Of a stretch of DNA of 64,000 bases, positions 42,599 to 51,244 are shown piece by piece. The notes under the pieces are model-generated. The model was not told the DNA's origin. It searched no databases and saw nothing but the letters and a program-made list of their open reading frames with translations. How positions within the stretch are numbered: position 1 is the stretch's first letter; every line of letters starts with the position of its first letter. Source of the DNA: Mycobacterium sherrisii (GTDB lineage: Bacteria; Actinomycetota; Actinomycetes; Mycobacteriales; Mycobacteriaceae); NCBI RefSeq assembly GCF_002102355.1, contig NZ_LQPT01000070.1:1-64000 (forward strand), read 5' to 3'. The translations under genes and the position numbers were made by a program.

Positions 42599-43228
42599 TT
42601 AGGACGCGGGCCGCTGGGCGGGCCCGGCTTCCTGCTTCTCGGGCACCCCGCGCAGACCGTGCCAGAACAGGTCGATCATCAGCTCGGCCGCCTCGTCGAC
42701 GTCGATGTCGCCGGTGGACAGCCGATTCGCCATCGCCTCCCCGGCCCCCACCAGCGCCACCGCCATCATCTGGTGCTCGGCGTCGGTACGCGGGGTGCGG
42801 CTGTTCTCCCGCACCAGACCCGCGACCAACTCGATGATCTGCTCACGGCCTTCCCGGACGGTGTGCGCGAAGGCCTGCGAGCTGATCGCCTGGGTGTACA
42901 TCACGATCCAGGACGCCCGGTTGGCGTCGATATAACGCAAAAACGACCCAATCGTGTTGCGCAGCAAGTCCCGTGGGCTTTGGGTGAAATCGATGTCGGC
43001 GCGCACCGCGTCGATGAAGCGGGTCATTTCGCGGTTCAGGCAGGCGCCGAACAAGTCCTCTTTCGAGCCGTAATACAGATACAGCATCGGCTTGGAGATC
43101 TCCGCCGCGGCCGCGATGGTGTCCATCGAGGTCTCGTGATAGCCGTTGACCGAGAACATCTGCACGGCGGCGTCGAGCATCTGCTGTTCCCGCACGGCGC
43201 GCGGTAACCGCTTGGTGCCACCTGCCAT
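42599..43228 (-). CDS. TetR-family regulator (Rv0238-like)
   Basis: The product is about 209 residues. The helix-turn-helix is VNGYHETSMDTIAAAAEISKPMLYLYYGSKEDLF (core TIAAAAEISKPMLYLYYGS). The C-terminal domain has ANRASWIVMYTQAISS and LMIDLFWHGLRGVP. Effector unknown. The ATG at 43226-43228 follows AAAGG; five more residues could be included upstream. It lies 54 bases downstream of lpqI on the same strand, matching the Rv0237-Rv0238 order. No palindrome is evident near it. Confidence 0.87.
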   Translation of the reverse strand: MAGGTKRLPRAVREQQMLDAAVQMFSVNGYHETSMDTIAAAAEISKPMLYLYYGSKEDLFGACLNREMTRFIDAVRADIDFTQSPRDLLRNTIGSFLRYIDANRASWIVMYTQAISSQAFAHTVREGREQIIELVAGLVRENSRTPRTDAEHQMMAVALVGAGEAMANRLSTGDIDVDEAAELMIDLFWHGLRGVPEKQEAGPAQRPAS

Positions 43229-43282
43229 CGCTGTACCTTTCAAGCCGCTTATCCGACTCCAGGGTAACGATCGAGCTGCGGG

Positions 43283-44431
43283 TCAATGTTCACACGACCG
43301 ACCAGGGCCCTTCATCGTGGCCACCCGCAGCAGCGCCTGATTCACCGAGGGCAACGCCAGTTCGTCTGCGGCCAAAGCCTTTTCGAGTCGATCCAGCACC
43401 GCGGGCACCTCGTCGGTGGTGACCCACAGCGCGATATCGGTGCCCGCCCGCAGGGTCCGCAGCACCGCTTCGGCCACCCCGTAGCGATCCGAGATCGCCG
43501 CCATGCTCGACAGGTCGTCACTGAAGATGGGGCCGTTGAACGGTTGGCCGCCGTACCCGGTGCCGTCGCGCAGCAGTTTGACCGCGGCGGGGCTCAGGCT
43601 GGCCGGCTCGTCGTCGGCGGTCAATCCGGGCACCTGCAGGTGGCCGATCATCACCGCGACCGGGGCCTGGGTCACCAGGGTCTGGTAGGGCACCAGGTCG
43701 TCGTTGATCAGCTCGGGCAGCGGCGGCGTGACGACCCCGCCCTTGTGCGAATCGCCGGAACCGTGGCCGTGGCCCGGGAAATGCTTGAGCACCGGCAGCA
43801 CCCCGGCGTCGCGGAGCCCCTGCGCGTAGGCCCCGGCGTAGTCGGTGACGGTCTTGGGGTTGTCGCCGAACGAGCGGTCCCCGATCACGCTGTCGTCGGA
43901 CTCGTCGGTGACGTCGACGACGGGTGCGAAGTCGATGGTGATCCCCAGATCGTGCATCTTCTTACCGCGTTCGTTCGCTTGCGCGCGCACCTGATCGGGG
44001 GTCTGGGTCCGGGCCAGCTCGCGCGGCGACGGGGCCGTGCCGATCAGCGACTTCAGCCGGGACACCCGGCCGCCTTCTTCGTCGACGCTGACTGCCAGCG
44101 GCAGCGGACCGGCCTGGCCCGCGATGTCGGCCAGCGGACCCTGGAAGATGCCCAGGTCGGTCCAGCTGCCGATGAAAATCCCGCCGACGTGGTAGCCGTT
44201 GACCACCGCGCGGGCGTCGTCGGCGTTCTTCACGCCCACCATCAGCAACTGGGCCAGCTTGTCGCGGGTGGACAGCTTGGCCGTCGGGTCGCCGCAGACC
44301 TGGGGTGCGGGCGGCGCGGCGGCGGGCTTGCTGGTTGCCGTGGACGCGGGCGGCCGGGCGGTGTCGTGACCACAGGCCGCCACCAGCGTCGACACGGCCG
44401 CCAGCAGGGCCAGGGTGCGCGAAAAAGCCAT
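43283..44431 (-). CDS. lpqI: Beta-N-acetylglucosaminidase lipoprotein LpqI (GH3, NagZ-like)
   Basis: The product is 382 residues. A signal peptide ends at the lipobox LVAAC (Cys at about 20), so it is anchored at the outer face of the membrane. The GH3 core has LAQLLMVGVKNADDARAVV, PLAVSVDEEGGRVSRLK (DEEGGRV), and the NagZ signature LKHFPGHGHGSGDSH with the catalytic His/Asp loop. In mycobacteria LpqI releases N-acetylglucosamine from cell-wall fragments for recycling. Rv0237 is 388 residues. Confidence 0.93.
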   Translation of the reverse strand: MAFSRTLALLAAVSTLVAACGHDTARPPASTATSKPAAAPPAPQVCGDPTAKLSTRDKLAQLLMVGVKNADDARAVVNGYHVGGIFIGSWTDLGIFQGPLADIAGQAGPLPLAVSVDEEGGRVSRLKSLIGTAPSPRELARTQTPDQVRAQANERGKKMHDLGITIDFAPVVDVTDESDDSVIGDRSFGDNPKTVTDYAGAYAQGLRDAGVLPVLKHFPGHGHGSGDSHKGGVVTPPLPELINDDLVPYQTLVTQAPVAVMIGHLQVPGLTADDEPASLSPAAVKLLRDGTGYGGQPFNGPIFSDDLSSMAAISDRYGVAEAVLRTLRAGTDIALWVTTDEVPAVLDRLEKALAADELALPSVNQALLRVATMKGPGRSCEH

Positions 44432-44547
44432 CGGGACATGTTGTCACGGCCGGTGGGCACGCCGGGCGGCACCACCTGACGCGCCGTGGCGGCGAGCGGC
44501 GGTTAGGTTGACCGTGGACCCAATGACTGGCAAGGGAGGAGCCAGCG

Positions 44548-44754
44548 ATGACGGGGTTTGCGCTGGCCGCGGTCACCGGGGTGGTGGCGGGCCTGATGAT
44601 CGGTGCCGCCGCCACCGTCGGCATCACGCTGGCCGTCCAGGACCACGGCACGATGCACGAGCCGGCCGCGCCGGCCACCCGGAGCCCGACCGGGCCGTAT
44701 TTGGTCAACTATGGCGAGCGGTGTTGGCACGGACATTGCATCCCCTGGCCGTGA
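44548..44754 (+). CDS. DUF2613-like small membrane/secreted peptide, copy 1
   Basis: The product is 68 residues. A single N-terminal hydrophobic segment (LAAVTGVVAGLMIGAAATVGITLAVQ) is followed by a short Pro/Ala-rich tail ending in LVNYGERCWHGHCIPWP. The core AGLMIGAAATVGITLAVQ parallels VGLLLGAAAIFGVTLMVQ in the next gene, and the tail NYGER parallels VEYGNRS, so this is a diverged tandem copy. GGGAGGAG precedes the ATG. The extra Cys-x5-Cys and two His at the end are peculiar to this copy. Function unknown. Confidence 0.72.
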   Translation: MTGFALAAVTGVVAGLMIGAAATVGITLAVQDHGTMHEPAAPATRSPTGPYLVNYGERCWHGHCIPWP

Positions 44755-44821
44755 CGGCCGTTCTGCTAGGTTGACTTTTGGGTAGTCCCCCGTGACATCC
44801 ACCAAACCCGAGGAGTGACCG

Positions 44822-44995
44822 ATGAACCGGATCGTTGCGCCCGCCGCCGCGAGCGTGGTGGTTGGTTTGCTGCTGGGCGCGGCCGCGATCTTCGGGGTCA
44901 CCCTGATGGTGCAACAGGACACGAAGCCGCCACTGCCCGGGGGCGATCCGCAGTCGTCAGTGCTCAACCGGGTGGAATACGGCAACCGTAGCTAG
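44822..44995 (+). CDS. Small secreted DUF2613 protein (Rv0236A orthologue)
   Basis: The product is 57 residues, the exact length I recall for Rv0236A. MNRIVAPAAASVVVGLLL begins a single hydrophobic segment, and the polar tail ends SVLNRVEYGNRS. GAGG lies upstream of the ATG. It is immediately upstream of aftD (88 bases), as in M. tuberculosis, so a role next to arabinan synthesis is plausible but unproven. Confidence 0.85.
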   Translation: MNRIVAPAAASVVVGLLLGAAAIFGVTLMVQQDTKPPLPGGDPQSSVLNRVEYGNRS

Positions 44996-45083
44996 CGGCG
45001 TAGCCGGGCGCAGCGGGTCGTCACCACCGCAAGACGCGCTAGCGGCAGCCCCGGAATCCGCCCCGAGCTCGCCGGCCACACCC

Positions 45084-48000
45084 GTGTCCCGCCGTTGGCT
45101 GTTGTTGGTCGGCGCGATCTCGCTGGCGTTGACGTTCGCCCAATCGCCCGGGCAGATCTCGCCCGACACCAAACTCGACCTCACCGCGAACCCGGTGCGC
45201 TTCCTGCTGCGCGCGACCAACCTGTGGAACAGCGAGCTGCCGTTCGGGCAGACCCAGAACCAGGCCTACGGCTACCTGTTTCCGCACGGCACCTTTTTCT
45301 TGATCGGTCATCTGCTCGGGGTACCGGGCTGGATGACGCAGCGGTTGTGGTGGGCGCTGCTGCTGACGGTGGGTTTTTGGGGCGTGCTGCGGGTCGCCGA
45401 GACGCTGGGGATCGGCAGTCCGACGTCGCGGCTGATCGGCGCGACCGCGTTCGCGCTGTCCCCGCGGGTGTTGACCACCCTCGGATCCATCTCCTCGGAG
45501 ACGCTGCCGATCATGCTGGCACCCTGGGTGTTGCTGCCCACGATCCTGGCTTTGCAAGCCCGCGGCCGCCGCTCGGTGCGCGCGCTGGCCGCGCAGGCCG
45601 GGTTGGCCGTCGCGCTGATGGGCGCGGTCAACGCGATCGCCACCCTGGCCGGCTGTCTGCCGGCCGTGATCTGGTGGGCGTGCCACCGGCCCAACCGGGT
45701 GTGGTGGCGCTACACCGCGTGGTGGGCGGTGAGCCTGGCGCTGGCCATGCTGTGGTGGGTGGTGGCGCTGGTCCTGCTGCGCAACGTCAGCCCCCCATTC
45801 CTTGATTTCATCGAGTCTTCCGGGGTGACGACGCAGTGGTCCTCGCTGGTCGAGATGCTGCGCGGGACCGACAGCTGGACCCCGTTCGTGGCGCCCACCG
45901 CGACCGCGGGCGCCCCGCTGGTGACCGGGTCCGCGGCCATCCTGGCGACCTGCCTGGTCGCCGCCGCCGGGCTGGCCGGGTTGGCCAGCCCGCGAATGCC
46001 GGCGCGCGGACGGCTGGCGACGATGCTGCTGGTCGGGGTGGTGTTGATGGCCGTCGGCTACTCCGGGGGGCTGGGTTCGCCGCTGGCCCATCAGGTGCAA
46101 CTGTTTCTCGACGCCGCGGGCGCGCCGCTGCGCAACGTGCACAAGCTGGAATCGGTCATCCGCATCCCGATTGTGCTCGGTGTCGCCGAGCTGCTGGGCC
46201 GAGTGCCGCTTCCGGGCAGCGCGCCAAGAGCACAGTGGTTGCCTGCGTTCGCCCATCCCGAGCGCGACAAACGGGTCGCCGTGACGGTGGTGGTGCTGAC
46301 CGCACTGATGGTCAGCACCTCGCTGGCGTGGACCGCCCGGCTCACACCGCCGGGCACGTTCGACGCCATCCCGCGCTACTGGCACGACGCCGCCGACTGG
46401 CTCAGCACGCACAACGCCGCGCCTGCCGGCGGGCCGCCCCCCGGCCGCGTGCTGGTGGTTCCCGGTGCTCCGTTCGCCACCCAGGTTTGGGGCACCACGC
46501 ACGACGAACCACTCCAGGTACTCGGCACCAGCCCATGGGGCGTGCGCGACTCCATCCCGCTGACGCCGCCGCAGACCATCCGGGCGCTGGACTCGGTGCA
46601 GCGGCTCTTCGCCGCCGGGATTCCGTCCGCCGGCCTCGCGGATACCCTTGCCCGCCAAGGTATTTCGTACGTCGTAGTGCGCAACGATCTGGATCCGGAC
46701 TCGTCGCGGTCGGCCCGCCCGATCCTGGTGCACCGCGCGATCGACGGCTCCCCACGACTGCAGAAGGTGGCACAGTTCGGCGAGCCGGTGGGCCCGGGTA
46801 CGGTGACCGGGTTCGTCACCGACAGCGGGTTGCGCCCGCGCTACCCCGCGGTGCAGATCTACCGCGTGTCGATACCCGGCGCACCCGGCGCGCCCTACTT
46901 TGCCGACGCGGATGGGCTGGCCCGCGTCGACGGTGGGCCCGAAGTGCTGCTGCGCCTCGACGAGCGGCGCCGACTGCTCGGCCAGCCGCCGCTGGGTCCG
47001 GTGCTGATGACCGCCGACGCCCGGGCGGCCGGCCTGCCGTTGCCCCCCGGTGCCGCGGTCACCGTCACCGACACCCCGGTGGCGCGCGAGACCGACTACG
47101 GCCGGGTCGACGAGCATGCGTCGGCGGTGCGGGCCGACGGCGACAGCAGGCATACCTTCAACCGAGTGCCGGACTATCCGGTCCCCGGCGCCGCCCCGGT
47201 CGTCGGCGGCTGGAACGGCGGGCGGATCACGGCATCGAGTTCGTCCTCGGACTCCACCGCCATGCCCGACGTCGCACCGGCGACCTCCCCCGCGGCGGCG
47301 GTCGACGGCGACCCGGCCACGGCCTGGGTGACCAACGCGCTGCAATCCGCCGTCGGGCAATGGCTGCAGGTCACCTTCGACCACCCGGTGACCAACGCAG
47401 CAATCACCCTGACCCCCAGCGCCACCGCCGTCGGCTCCCAGGTTCGCCGCATCGTGATCGACACCGCCACCGGCAGCACCACGCTGCGGTTCGACCAGCC
47501 CGGCACGCCGCTGACCGCCGCACTGCCCTACGGCGAAACCCCCTGGGTGCGGATCACCGCCGCCGGCACCGACGACGGATCCAGCGGAGTGCAGTTCGGC
47601 ATCACCGACCTGTCCATCACCCAGTACGACGCCTCCGGGTTCGCGCACCCGGTCGACCTGCGGCACACCGTGCGGGTGCCGGGGCCGCCGCCGGGCTCGG
47701 CGATCGCGGGCTGGGACCTCGGCTCGGAATTACTCGGCCGGCCCGGCTGCGCGGCCGCGGCCGACAGCGTGCGCTGCGCGCCGTCAATGTCGTTGGCCCC
47801 GGAGGAGCCGGTCAACTTCAGCCGCACCCTGACCGTGCCCACGCCGGTGGCGGTGACACCGCGGGTGTGGGTCCGCCCGCGGCAGGGCCCCAAGCTGGCC
47901 GACCTGGTCGCTGAGCCGAATACCGTTCGCGCCCAAGGTGATTCCGATACCGTCGACATCCTCGGTTCGGCGTTCGCGGCCACCGACGGCGACCCGGCCA

Positions 48001-49316
48001 CGGCCTGGACCGCGCCGCAACGGGTGGTGCAACACAAGACGGCGCCCACGCTGACGTTGACGCTGCCGCGCCCCACCGAGGTCACCGGGCTGCGGCTGCT
48101 GCCGAGCCGCTCGACATTGCCCGCCCGGCCGACGATGGTGGCTGTCGACCTCGGCGACGGCCCGCAGGTTCGCCAAGTGCTGCCCGGTGATGACGGCGCC
48201 GCTGCGACGCTGCCGTTGCGGTCCCGGGTGACCGACACCGTGACGGTCAGCCTGCTGGACTGGCAAGACATCATCGACCGCAACGCGCTGGGGTTCGACC
48301 AGCTCAAGCCGCCGGGCCTGGCCGAGATCGCGGTGCTCGGCACCGACGGCCATCCCGTCGCCCCCGCCGACGCGGCCCGCAACCGGTCGCGTGAAATCGT
48401 CGTCGACTGCGACCACGGCCCGGTGATCGCGGTCGCCGGAAGGTTCGTGCACACCTCGATCCGCACCACGGCGGCCGCGTTGCTCGACGGGGCGCCGGTT
48501 CCCGTCGCGCCGTGCGATCGCAACCCGATCGCGCTGCCGACCGGCCAGCAGGAATTCTTGGTCAGCCCCGGCGCTGCATTCGTCGTCGACGGGGCACAAC
48601 TGCTGGCCACCGGTCTGGCCGAATTGCCCAGCGCCGCAGGCGGTTCCAGGACAGCAGCGGTGACCCAGCGGTGGGGTCCCGATCACCGCGAGGTGCGCGC
48701 CGCGGCCTCGGCCCGCTCGCGGGTCCTGGTGATCCCCGAAAGCATCAACCCGGGCTGGGCGGCCCGCACCGGCAGCGGGACCCGGCTGACTCCGGTGGCC
48801 GTCAACGGCTGGCAGCAAGGCTGGTTGGTGCCGCCGGGAGATCCCGGCACCATCACGTTGACGTTCGCGTCCAACGGCCTGTACCGGGCCGGGTTGGCCT
48901 TCGGGTTGGCGCTGCTGCCGCTGTTGACGCTGCTGGCGTCGTGGCGCACCCGGCGGGGACGTTCGGACGATCCGCCGGCGACGCCCTGGTCCCCCGGCCC
49001 CTGGGCCGCCGTCGCCGTCGCGGCGGCCGCGGCGCTGATCGCCGGAGTGGCCGGCGTCGTGGTGGTCGCGGGCATGCTGGGCCTGGGTTACGCGCTGCGG
49101 CGCCATGACCGATGGCGCGATCGGACCGCCGTCGCGGCGGCATCCGGCGGGCTGATTCTGGCCGGAGCGGCACTGTCGCGACACCCGTGGCGCGCGGTCG
49201 ACGGCTATGCCGGGCATTCTGCGAGTGTGCAACTGCTCGCGCTGATTTCGGTCGCCGCCGTCGCCGCGTCGGCGGTCGTGCTGCCCAGGCGGCGAGGTGC
49301 GGCACCCGGCGACTGA
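45084..49316 (+). CDS. aftD: Alpha-(1->3)-arabinofuranosyltransferase AftD
   Basis: The product is 1410 residues (Rv0236c is about 1400). The N-terminal third has about 11 membrane helices with the GT-C region QISPDTKLDLTANPVRFL (acidic residues near the first helix) and FGQTQNQAYGYLFPHGTFF. The long extracytoplasmic part contains two discoidin-like carbohydrate-binding modules, recognisable by VDGDPATAWVTNALQ (about 744) and TDGDPATAWTAPQ (about 968). Three or four helices close the C-terminus. It uses decaprenyl-phosphoarabinose to branch arabinogalactan and lipoarabinomannan. The GTG start has no better upstream alternative in frame. Confidence 0.93.
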   Translation: MSRRWLLLVGAISLALTFAQSPGQISPDTKLDLTANPVRFLLRATNLWNSELPFGQTQNQAYGYLFPHGTFFLIGHLLGVPGWMTQRLWWALLLTVGFWGVLRVAETLGIGSPTSRLIGATAFALSPRVLTTLGSISSETLPIMLAPWVLLPTILALQARGRRSVRALAAQAGLAVALMGAVNAIATLAGCLPAVIWWACHRPNRVWWRYTAWWAVSLALAMLWWVVALVLLRNVSPPFLDFIESSGVTTQWSSLVEMLRGTDSWTPFVAPTATAGAPLVTGSAAILATCLVAAAGLAGLASPRMPARGRLATMLLVGVVLMAVGYSGGLGSPLAHQVQLFLDAAGAPLRNVHKLESVIRIPIVLGVAELLGRVPLPGSAPRAQWLPAFAHPERDKRVAVTVVVLTALMVSTSLAWTARLTPPGTFDAIPRYWHDAADWLSTHNAAPAGGPPPGRVLVVPGAPFATQVWGTTHDEPLQVLGTSPWGVRDSIPLTPPQTIRALDSVQRLFAAGIPSAGLADTLARQGISYVVVRNDLDPDSSRSARPILVHRAIDGSPRLQKVAQFGEPVGPGTVTGFVTDSGLRPRYPAVQIYRVSIPGAPGAPYFADADGLARVDGGPEVLLRLDERRRLLGQPPLGPVLMTADARAAGLPLPPGAAVTVTDTPVARETDYGRVDEHASAVRADGDSRHTFNRVPDYPVPGAAPVVGGWNGGRITASSSSSDSTAMPDVAPATSPAAAVDGDPATAWVTNALQSAVGQWLQVTFDHPVTNAAITLTPSATAVGSQVRRIVIDTATGSTTLRFDQPGTPLTAALPYGETPWVRITAAGTDDGSSGVQFGITDLSITQYDASGFAHPVDLRHTVRVPGPPPGSAIAGWDLGSELLGRPGCAAAADSVRCAPSMSLAPEEPVNFSRTLTVPTPVAVTPRVWVRPRQGPKLADLVAEPNTVRAQGDSDTVDILGSAFAATDGDPATAWTAPQRVVQHKTAPTLTLTLPRPTEVTGLRLLPSRSTLPARPTMVAVDLGDGPQVRQVLPGDDGAAATLPLRSRVTDTVTVSLLDWQDIIDRNALGFDQLKPPGLAEIAVLGTDGHPVAPADAARNRSREIVVDCDHGPVIAVAGRFVHTSIRTTAAALLDGAPVPVAPCDRNPIALPTGQQEFLVSPGAAFVVDGAQLLATGLAELPSAAGGSRTAAVTQRWGPDHREVRAAASARSRVLVIPESINPGWAARTGSGTRLTPVAVNGWQQGWLVPPGDPGTITLTFASNGLYRAGLAFGLALLPLLTLLASWRTRRGRSDDPPATPWSPGPWAAVAVAAAAALIAGVAGVVVVAGMLGLGYALRRHDRWRDRTAVAAASGGLILAGAALSRHPWRAVDGYAGHSASVQLLALISVAAVAASAVVLPRRRGAAPGD

Positions 49317-49344
49317 CATTTCGGGCGCCCAAGGAGTGATGGCC

Positions 49345-50769
49345 ATGGGATGGTTTTCTGCACCCGACTACTGGGTGGGCAGATTCGTGCTGGAACGCGG
49401 GATTGCGGTCATCTACCTGATTGCGTTCGTCGCCGCGGCCAGACAATTCCGGGCGTTGATCGGTGCCGACGGAATGCTGCCCGTACCCAAGTACCTGGCG
49501 CGGCAGTCATTTTGGCGAGTACCAAGCATCTTTCAGCTGTACTATTCCGACCGGCTGTTCGCGGGTGTGTGCTGGTGCGGTGCGGCGCTGTCGGCGGCGA
49601 TTGCGCTCGGGGCGGCCGACCTGGTCCCGCTGTGGGCGGCGATGGTGCTGTGGCTGACGGTGTGGACGCTGTACCTGTCGATCGTCAACGTCGGGCAGGC
49701 GTGGTATTCGTTCGGGTGGGAATCGTTGTTGCTGGAAACCGGATTCCTGATGGTCCTTCTCGGCAACGACCGGGTCGCGCCGCCGATGTTGACGTTGTGG
49801 CTGGCGCGGCTGCTGTTGTTCCGGGTCGAGTTCGGCGCGGGATTGATCAAGATGCGCGGCGACCCCTGCTGGCGCGATCTGACCTGTCTGTACTACCACC
49901 ACGAGACCCAGCCGCTGCCGGGTCCGTTGAGCTGGTTCTTCCACCACCTGCCGAAACCATTGCACCGGATCGAAGTGGCGGGCAATCACTTTGCGCAACT
50001 CGTGGTGCCGTTCGGGCTCTTCGCGCCGCAACCCGTGGCCAGCGTGGCCGCGGTGATCGTCGTCGTCACGCAGCTGTGGCTGGTGCTGTCGGGCAATTTC
50101 GCCTGGCTGAACTGGGTGACGATCGTGCTGGCATTCAGCGCGATCGACGACGCCGCGGTGGCGCGGCTGTTGCCGATACCGGGGCATGCGCCGCCGGCGG
50201 CGTCACCGCCGTGGTTCGTCGCCCTGGTGTCCGCGGTCGCCGGCGCAATGCTGATCCTGACATACTGGCCGGTGCGCAACATGCTGTCTCGCCAGCAGCG
50301 AATGAACATGTCGTTCAATGCCTTTCATCTGGTGAACACCTATGGCGCGTTCGGCACCATCGGCCGGACCCGCTACGAGGTGGTCATCGAGGGTACCGGC
50401 GAACCCCGGATCAGCCCGCAGACCGTCTGGAAGGAATACGAGTTCAAGGGCAAGCCCGGCACGGTGACCCGGTTACCCCGCCAGTGGGCGCCGTATCACC
50501 TGCGGCTGGACTGGCTGATGTGGTTCGCCGCAATCTCGCCGGGGTACGCCCAACCGTGGCTGGCGCCGTTTATGCAGCGCCTGCTGCGCAACGACCGCCC
50601 CACGCTGCGGCTGTTGCGGCACAACCCGTTCCCGGACGCCCCGCCGCAGTACGTGCGGGCGCGACTGTTTGCGTACCGGTTCACCTCACCGGCCGAGTTG
50701 CGGCGCGACCGGGCGTGGTGGCACCGCACGCTGGTGGGCCAGTACGTTCCGCCGACGTCCGTTCGCTAA
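49345..50769 (+). CDS. Lipase maturation factor-like multi-pass membrane protein (Rv0235c position)
   Basis: The product is 474 residues. Family hallmarks are YWVGRFVLERGIAVIYLIAF (VGRFVLERG), the SFGWESLLLETGFL block, and LYYHHETQPLPGPLSWFFHHLP (YYHHETQPLPGP), plus a C-terminal soluble part with YEFKGKPGTV and WAPYHLRLDWLMWF. LMF1-type proteins help lipases mature in animals; the bacterial role is unknown. About eight hydrophobic segments are visible. The ATG at 49345 follows AAGGAG by 8 bases; an ATG at 49339 is too close to it. It is 28 bases downstream of aftD, so they are probably co-transcribed. Confidence 0.85.
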   Translation: MGWFSAPDYWVGRFVLERGIAVIYLIAFVAAARQFRALIGADGMLPVPKYLARQSFWRVPSIFQLYYSDRLFAGVCWCGAALSAAIALGAADLVPLWAAMVLWLTVWTLYLSIVNVGQAWYSFGWESLLLETGFLMVLLGNDRVAPPMLTLWLARLLLFRVEFGAGLIKMRGDPCWRDLTCLYYHHETQPLPGPLSWFFHHLPKPLHRIEVAGNHFAQLVVPFGLFAPQPVASVAAVIVVVTQLWLVLSGNFAWLNWVTIVLAFSAIDDAAVARLLPIPGHAPPAASPPWFVALVSAVAGAMLILTYWPVRNMLSRQQRMNMSFNAFHLVNTYGAFGTIGRTRYEVVIEGTGEPRISPQTVWKEYEFKGKPGTVTRLPRQWAPYHLRLDWLMWFAAISPGYAQPWLAPFMQRLLRNDRPTLRLLRHNPFPDAPPQYVRARLFAYRFTSPAELRRDRAWWHRTLVGQYVPPTSVR

Positions 50770-51146
50770 CCTAGCCGGCCGAGGTCCGTGATGAGCTGGG
50801 ACACCACCGTGATCGTGGCGATCCGGCGGCCGGAATCGTCATCGAGGTCAGCGCCCAGCACGGCGTTGGTCTTCGTCAGCTTTAAGATCCGGCCCGTCGC
50901 CACATAGCTTTTCGCCGTTCCCGCGCGCAGGATCGTCACCGACATGCTCAGCGTCGGGCAGGGACATCCCGTGGCGAGCGAGCCGCAATGGGTGGCCGTC
51001 TGATCCAGCATCTCGGCCATCGACCCACCGCTGAGTTGCGCGAAATTGTATGCCCCGGGGCCGGGTTCGTACGACATCCGCAACCAGCGCTCATCTCGGG
51101 ACCCGTCGAGAAACCGCGCGTTCAACGCCGCGAGGTTGGGCGTCAA
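50766..51146 (-). CDS. PaaI-type hot-dog thioesterase family protein
   Basis: The product is 126 residues from a TTG. The hot-dog fold is suggested by GAYNFAQLSGGSMAEMLDQTATHCGS (helix with the acidic residue), PTLSMSVTILRAG, SYVATGRILKLTKTNAVLGADL and ATITVVSQLI. Reading continues openly upstream as coding-like DINIDDYLGLFGEPG to about 51233, where an AAGGAG sits 7 bases before an ATC codon, so the true start may be non-canonical. It lies directly downstream of the P450 gene and shares its strand. The stop overlaps the LMF-like gene by 4 bases. Confidence 0.72.
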   Translation of the reverse strand: MTPNLAALNARFLDGSRDERWLRMSYEPGPGAYNFAQLSGGSMAEMLDQTATHCGSLATGCPCPTLSMSVTILRAGTAKSYVATGRILKLTKTNAVLGADLDDDSGRRIATITVVSQLITDLGRLG

Positions 51147-51244
51147 GTTCTCGTTGGCGTGGGCAACCCAGGCCGTTTCGGTGAGCGCAGCGCCGGGTTC
51201 GCCGAACAGGCCCAGGTAGTCGTCGATGTTGATGTCTGGGCTCC

